DNA of 7,642 nucleotides from Chloroflexia bacterium (lineage in GTDB: Bacteria; Chloroflexota; Chloroflexia; Thermomicrobiales; UBA6265). A program made the position numbers and the translations under genes. Below are positions 6,105-7,642 of this stretch, in pieces. Position 1 is the stretch's first letter. The number at the start of each line of letters is the position of its first letter. Location: NCBI GenBank assembly GCA_013696265.1, contig JACCYX010000438.1:1-7642 (forward strand), in the 5' to 3' direction. The notes beneath the pieces were generated by a model. It ran no database searches, was not told the DNA's origin, and was given only the letters and a program-made list of their open reading frames with translations.

Positions 6105-6179
6105 GTGCGGGAGGGCATACGCGGGCTGAAACGCGGCGGCCAACATGTCCTTAAGGCCCGCTAGCCCTCCCCTACGAGA
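6105..6179 (-). repeat. 75-bp palindromic element, copy 2 (inverted relative to copy 1)
   Basis: Read on the minus strand from 6179, this copy starts TCTCGTAGGGGAGGG like copy 1 and ends GCGTATGCCCTCCCGC like copy 1. The length is identical, but the centre differs. Stem GCGGGC (6121-6126) pairs with GCCCGC (6156-6161), and GGGAGGG (6109-6115) pairs with CCCTCCC. The 74-nt spacer between the copies (6031-6104) shows no further repeat. This copy lies 36 bp from the purN stop and could serve as the terminator side for that gene. Confidence 0.8.
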
Positions 6180-6215
6180 ATACGTAAAGAGGCAACGCCA
6201 CTGGATGCCCGCCGA

Positions 6216-6848
6216 TCATTCATCACGCCGCAACTCGGGATGGTCATTCATGTAGTCGCGGATCGTCGCCGGGTAGAGCGCCTTCTCGGCCTGGAAGACC
6301 CGTGTTCCGAGCGTGACTGGCGTGTCGCCGGGCAACACTGGCACCTCGACGCGGGCCAGCGGCGGCCCCGCGTCGTAGTCGTCGGTGACCAGGTGGACGG
6401 TCGCCCCGGTGACGGAGTCACCGTTGGCGAGCACCGCCGCGTGAACCCGTTCGCCAAAAAGCCCCTTGCCGGCGGCGTAGGGCCCGGCATCGGGCAACAG
6501 GCAGGGGTGGATGTTGAGGATCCGACCCTCCCAGCCAGGCAAGATCGGCATTTTTCTCAGGTACCCGGCCATCACGATCAGATCGACTCTGTGGGCGTCC
6601 AGCTTCTCGTACATCGCCGCGCTGTACGACTCCAGCGACCCGTGGTCGCCGCGCCGGATGACGAAGTGCGGGATGCCAGCGGCGGCGGCGACATCGAGCC
6701 CGCGCACGTCCGGCACGGAACTGATCACGATCTTGACTCGCGCGTCCAGTTCGGCCCGGGCGATGACGTCGAGCAGATTTTCGAGTGTGCGGCCCGCGCC
6801 CGAGAGCAACACGCCGAGGGTCCAGGGTGTGGATGTTGAATCGGGCAA
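6216..6848 (-). CDS. purN: Phosphoribosylglycinamide formyltransferase (GAR transformylase)
   Basis: A 210-residue cytosolic enzyme that transfers the formyl group of 10-formyl-tetrahydrofolate to GAR in the third step of purine synthesis. The phosphate-binding start VLLSGAGRTLENLL (13-26) and the core LIVMAGYLRKMP (90-101) are present. The catalytic triad is intact: Asn112 and His114 in LNIHPCLLP, and Asp159 in TDDYDAGP, matching E. coli Asn106, His108 and Asp144. The GPYAAGKGLFGERVHAAVLANGD stretch (122-144) is the GKG-type loop of one PurN branch rather than the E. coli form. The start is TTG 6848, supported by GAGG (6859-6856) 7 nt upstream. A TGA four codons upstream in frame excludes any longer start. 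It stands alone, with no other pur gene beside it, and is convergent with the MOSC gene and divergent from the CC-motif gene. Confidence 0.93.
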   Translation of the reverse strand: MPDSTSTPWTLGVLLSGAGRTLENLLDVIARAELDARVKIVISSVPDVRGLDVAAAAGIPHFVIRRGDHGSLESYSAAMYEKLDAHRVDLIVMAGYLRKMPILPGWEGRILNIHPCLLPDAGPYAAGKGLFGERVHAAVLANGDSVTGATVHLVTDDYDAGPPLARVEVPVLPGDTPVTLGTRVFQAEKALYPATIRDYMNDHPELRRDE

Positions 6849-6937
6849 GAAGGCACCTCAACGAGGTCTGGCACGGGGCGACTACAATTGACACCGCCGA
6901 TCCCGATGGATTACGGCACGTCCGAAAGGATACCCCG
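6849..6937. promoter_or_regulatory. 89-bp divergent promoter region (purN and CC-motif gene)
   Basis: Both flanking genes must be initiated from this short gap unless they are read from farther away. On the plus strand TACAAT (6883-6888) matches 5 of 6 bases of a -10 box and would give a leader of about 43 nt before ATG 6938. TTGACA (6888-6893), a perfect -35 hexamer, overlaps its last base but has only a weak -10 downstream (GATTAC or TTACGG). The two cannot be used together, so the true promoter is uncertain. The ribosome site AAAGGA is at 6925-6930. Confidence 0.4.
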
Positions 6938-7273
6938 ATGGAATCCGCCCCGCCCCTGGCCTGCCGGCTCAGCGCGCCGGACCTGGCCCGGCGGCTCGAC
7001 GACATCCGCGCCGGCTTGCTGGCGGCCGTCGAAAGCATCGAGATAATCGACACCGGCTACCGGCTCACGTTCCCGAACACGATCGAGACGACCGAAGCCC
7101 TGCTCGATTTCGTCCGGTTCGAGCGCGAGTGCTGCCCATTCGTCGACTTTGGCGTCGGGCTGCCGCCGGAACCACGACCCATCACCCTCGATCTCCGCGG
7201 GCCGGAACCGGTCCAGGAGTTCATTCGCGCCGCGTTCATCGAGAACGGGGCCTCAGGAAACGTACCGATATGA
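6938..7273 (+). CDS. Small conserved-type protein with ERECCPF motif (111 aa)
   Basis: A 111-residue protein with no named function. After an N-terminal helical stretch (LSAPDLARRLDDIRAGLLAA, 11-30) comes a beta segment IEIIDTGYRLTF (34-45). The hallmark is FVRFERECCPFVDFGVGLPP (58-77), with adjacent Cys65-Cys66, followed by ITLDLRGPEPVQEFI (82-96). I recognise this 'ERxCCPF...L.L.GP..v..F' pattern from small hypothetical proteins in many bacteria, sometimes near metal-related genes; that link is recollection, not evidence from this window. Vicinal cysteines could bind a metal or form a redox pair. ATG 6938 has AAAGGA 7 nt before it, which fixes the start although the frame opens upstream. 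Its TGA overlaps the ATG of the methyltransferase gene (ATGA, 7270-7273), implying translational coupling. Confidence 0.75.
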   Translation: MESAPPLACRLSAPDLARRLDDIRAGLLAAVESIEIIDTGYRLTFPNTIETTEALLDFVRFERECCPFVDFGVGLPPEPRPITLDLRGPEPVQEFIRAAFIENGASGNVPI

Positions 7274-7642
7274 CCGACCAGAAAGAACGCCGCCCCGCCC
7301 GACCATTCCGTAAGAAACGTCCAGGCCCTCGCCCCAGCGGTCCCCGCGAGGGCCGTCGCGCCCGCCCGGTCGAGGACCTTCCCGAGCGCTTCGTCGAAAA
7401 CCTCCGGATCGACCGGATCGTCGGCGACGGGCTCGGCATCGGGTTCGACGAGGACGGCCTGACCGTCTTCGTGCCGCGCACCGCCCCGGGCGACCTGGTC
7501 CGGGGGCGAGTGACCCGCCGCCAGGGCAAGGTGCTCCACGCCGCGATCGAGGAGATGCTCGAACCCTCCCCAATGCGGATCGAGCCGAAGGTCGCCGACT
7601 ACGACAAGAGTGGCGGCCTCGACCTCCAGCACCTCGGCTACG
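7270..7642 (+). CDS. TRAM-domain RNA uracil-5-methyltransferase, RumA/RlmD/TrmA family (partial, 3' end missing)
   Basis: The first 124 residues of an S-adenosylmethionine-dependent RNA m5U methyltransferase; the catalytic domain lies beyond the window. A basic Arg/Lys/Pro-rich tail (1-37) precedes a TRAM RNA-binding domain (about 41-98), with the typical DGLGIGFDEDGLTVFVPRTAPGD and HAAIEEMLEPSPMRIEP pattern. In RlmD the next stretch carries C-x5-C-x2-C, three ligands of a 4Fe-4S cluster. Here the aligned residues are Val108, Ser114 and Leu117 within VADYDKSGGLDLQHLGY, while the surrounding GG..LQHL.Y is kept, so the cluster is probably absent. The start ATG overlaps the upstream stop (ATGA), with AGGA 11 nt upstream. 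The exact target uridine (23S rRNA or tRNA) cannot be told from this part. Confidence 0.85.
   Translation, partial: MTDQKERRPARPFRKKRPGPRPSGPREGRRARPVEDLPERFVENLRIDRIVGDGLGIGFDEDGLTVFVPRTAPGDLVRGRVTRRQGKVLHAAIEEMLEPSPMRIEPKVADYDKSGGLDLQHLGY

Noticed and set aside
5956..6179. A single 224-bp MITE or insertion-sequence remnant with terminal inverted repeats
   Set aside because: Considered, since the outer ends are inverted. However, each half is a complete hairpin of equal length, no target-site duplication is visible, and the 74-nt spacer shows no transposase remnant, so two inverted copies of one element is the simpler reading.
7057..7632. Minus-strand open frame of 191 codons across the CC-motif and methyltransferase genes
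   Set aside because: It runs antisense to two genes with clear ribosome sites and motifs, and it has no recognisable domain.
1..7642. CRISPR array, tRNA, rRNA or transposase genes
   Set aside because: I looked for regularly spaced direct repeats, tRNA-like cloverleaf sequences and transposase motifs on both strands and saw none. The repeats present are inverted pairs, not arrays.

Overview
This is a GC-rich bacterial window with short, strongly polar intergenic gaps, Shine-Dalgarno sites of the AAAGGA or GAGG type, and frequent GTG and TTG starts. The gene mix would fit a Chloroflexota/Thermomicrobia-like genome: a CGNR regulator, a DUF2779 nuclease, a PurN of the 'RTL...GKG' type, and several families of short intergenic inverted repeats. 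That assignment is inference; nothing here proves the taxon. There is no rRNA, tRNA, CRISPR array, transposase or phage gene. The content is mostly housekeeping and accessory single genes.

Layout. An MFS efflux permease (65-1330, minus) is followed, one base after its stop, by a possible start of another minus-strand gene that runs off the left edge. A 426-bp gap (1331-1756) carries a perfect 25-bp inverted repeat. Next on the plus strand are a single-domain cupin (1757-2260) and a 68-residue, very acidic orphan protein (2378-2584). That protein converges on a two-domain nuclease (2639-4183, minus) with a Cas4/RecB-like Fe-S PD-(D/E)XK half and a DUF2779 DEDDy-exonuclease-like half. A perfect 12-bp hairpin separates the convergent pair. 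The divergent gap 4184-4586 holds a second perfect 25-bp inverted repeat and candidate promoters. It leads to an ABATE/CGNR zinc-finger regulator (4587-5246) and a MOSC-domain protein (5262-5963), both plus strand.

Downstream of the MOSC gene lie two 75-bp palindromic elements in inverted orientation (5956-6030 and 6105-6179). Their arms are nearly identical, their centres have diverged, and one stem pair differs in a compensatory way. They separate the MOSC gene from a convergent purN (6216-6848, minus, TTG start). An 89-bp divergent promoter region then leads to a small CC-motif protein (6938-7273). Its stop overlaps, as ATGA, the start of a TRAM-domain RNA uracil-5-methyltransferase of the RumA/RlmD/TrmA family, which is cut by the right edge.

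How the genes fit together. I see no single multi-gene pathway. The plausible transcription units are CGNR+MOSC and CC-motif protein+methyltransferase. The points most worth a second look are the covarying inverted doublet after the MOSC gene, the loss of all three visible Fe-S cysteines in the methyltransferase, and the Fe-S nuclease/DEDDy exonuclease fusion with its acidic convergent neighbour. I found no convincing novel defence or mobile system.
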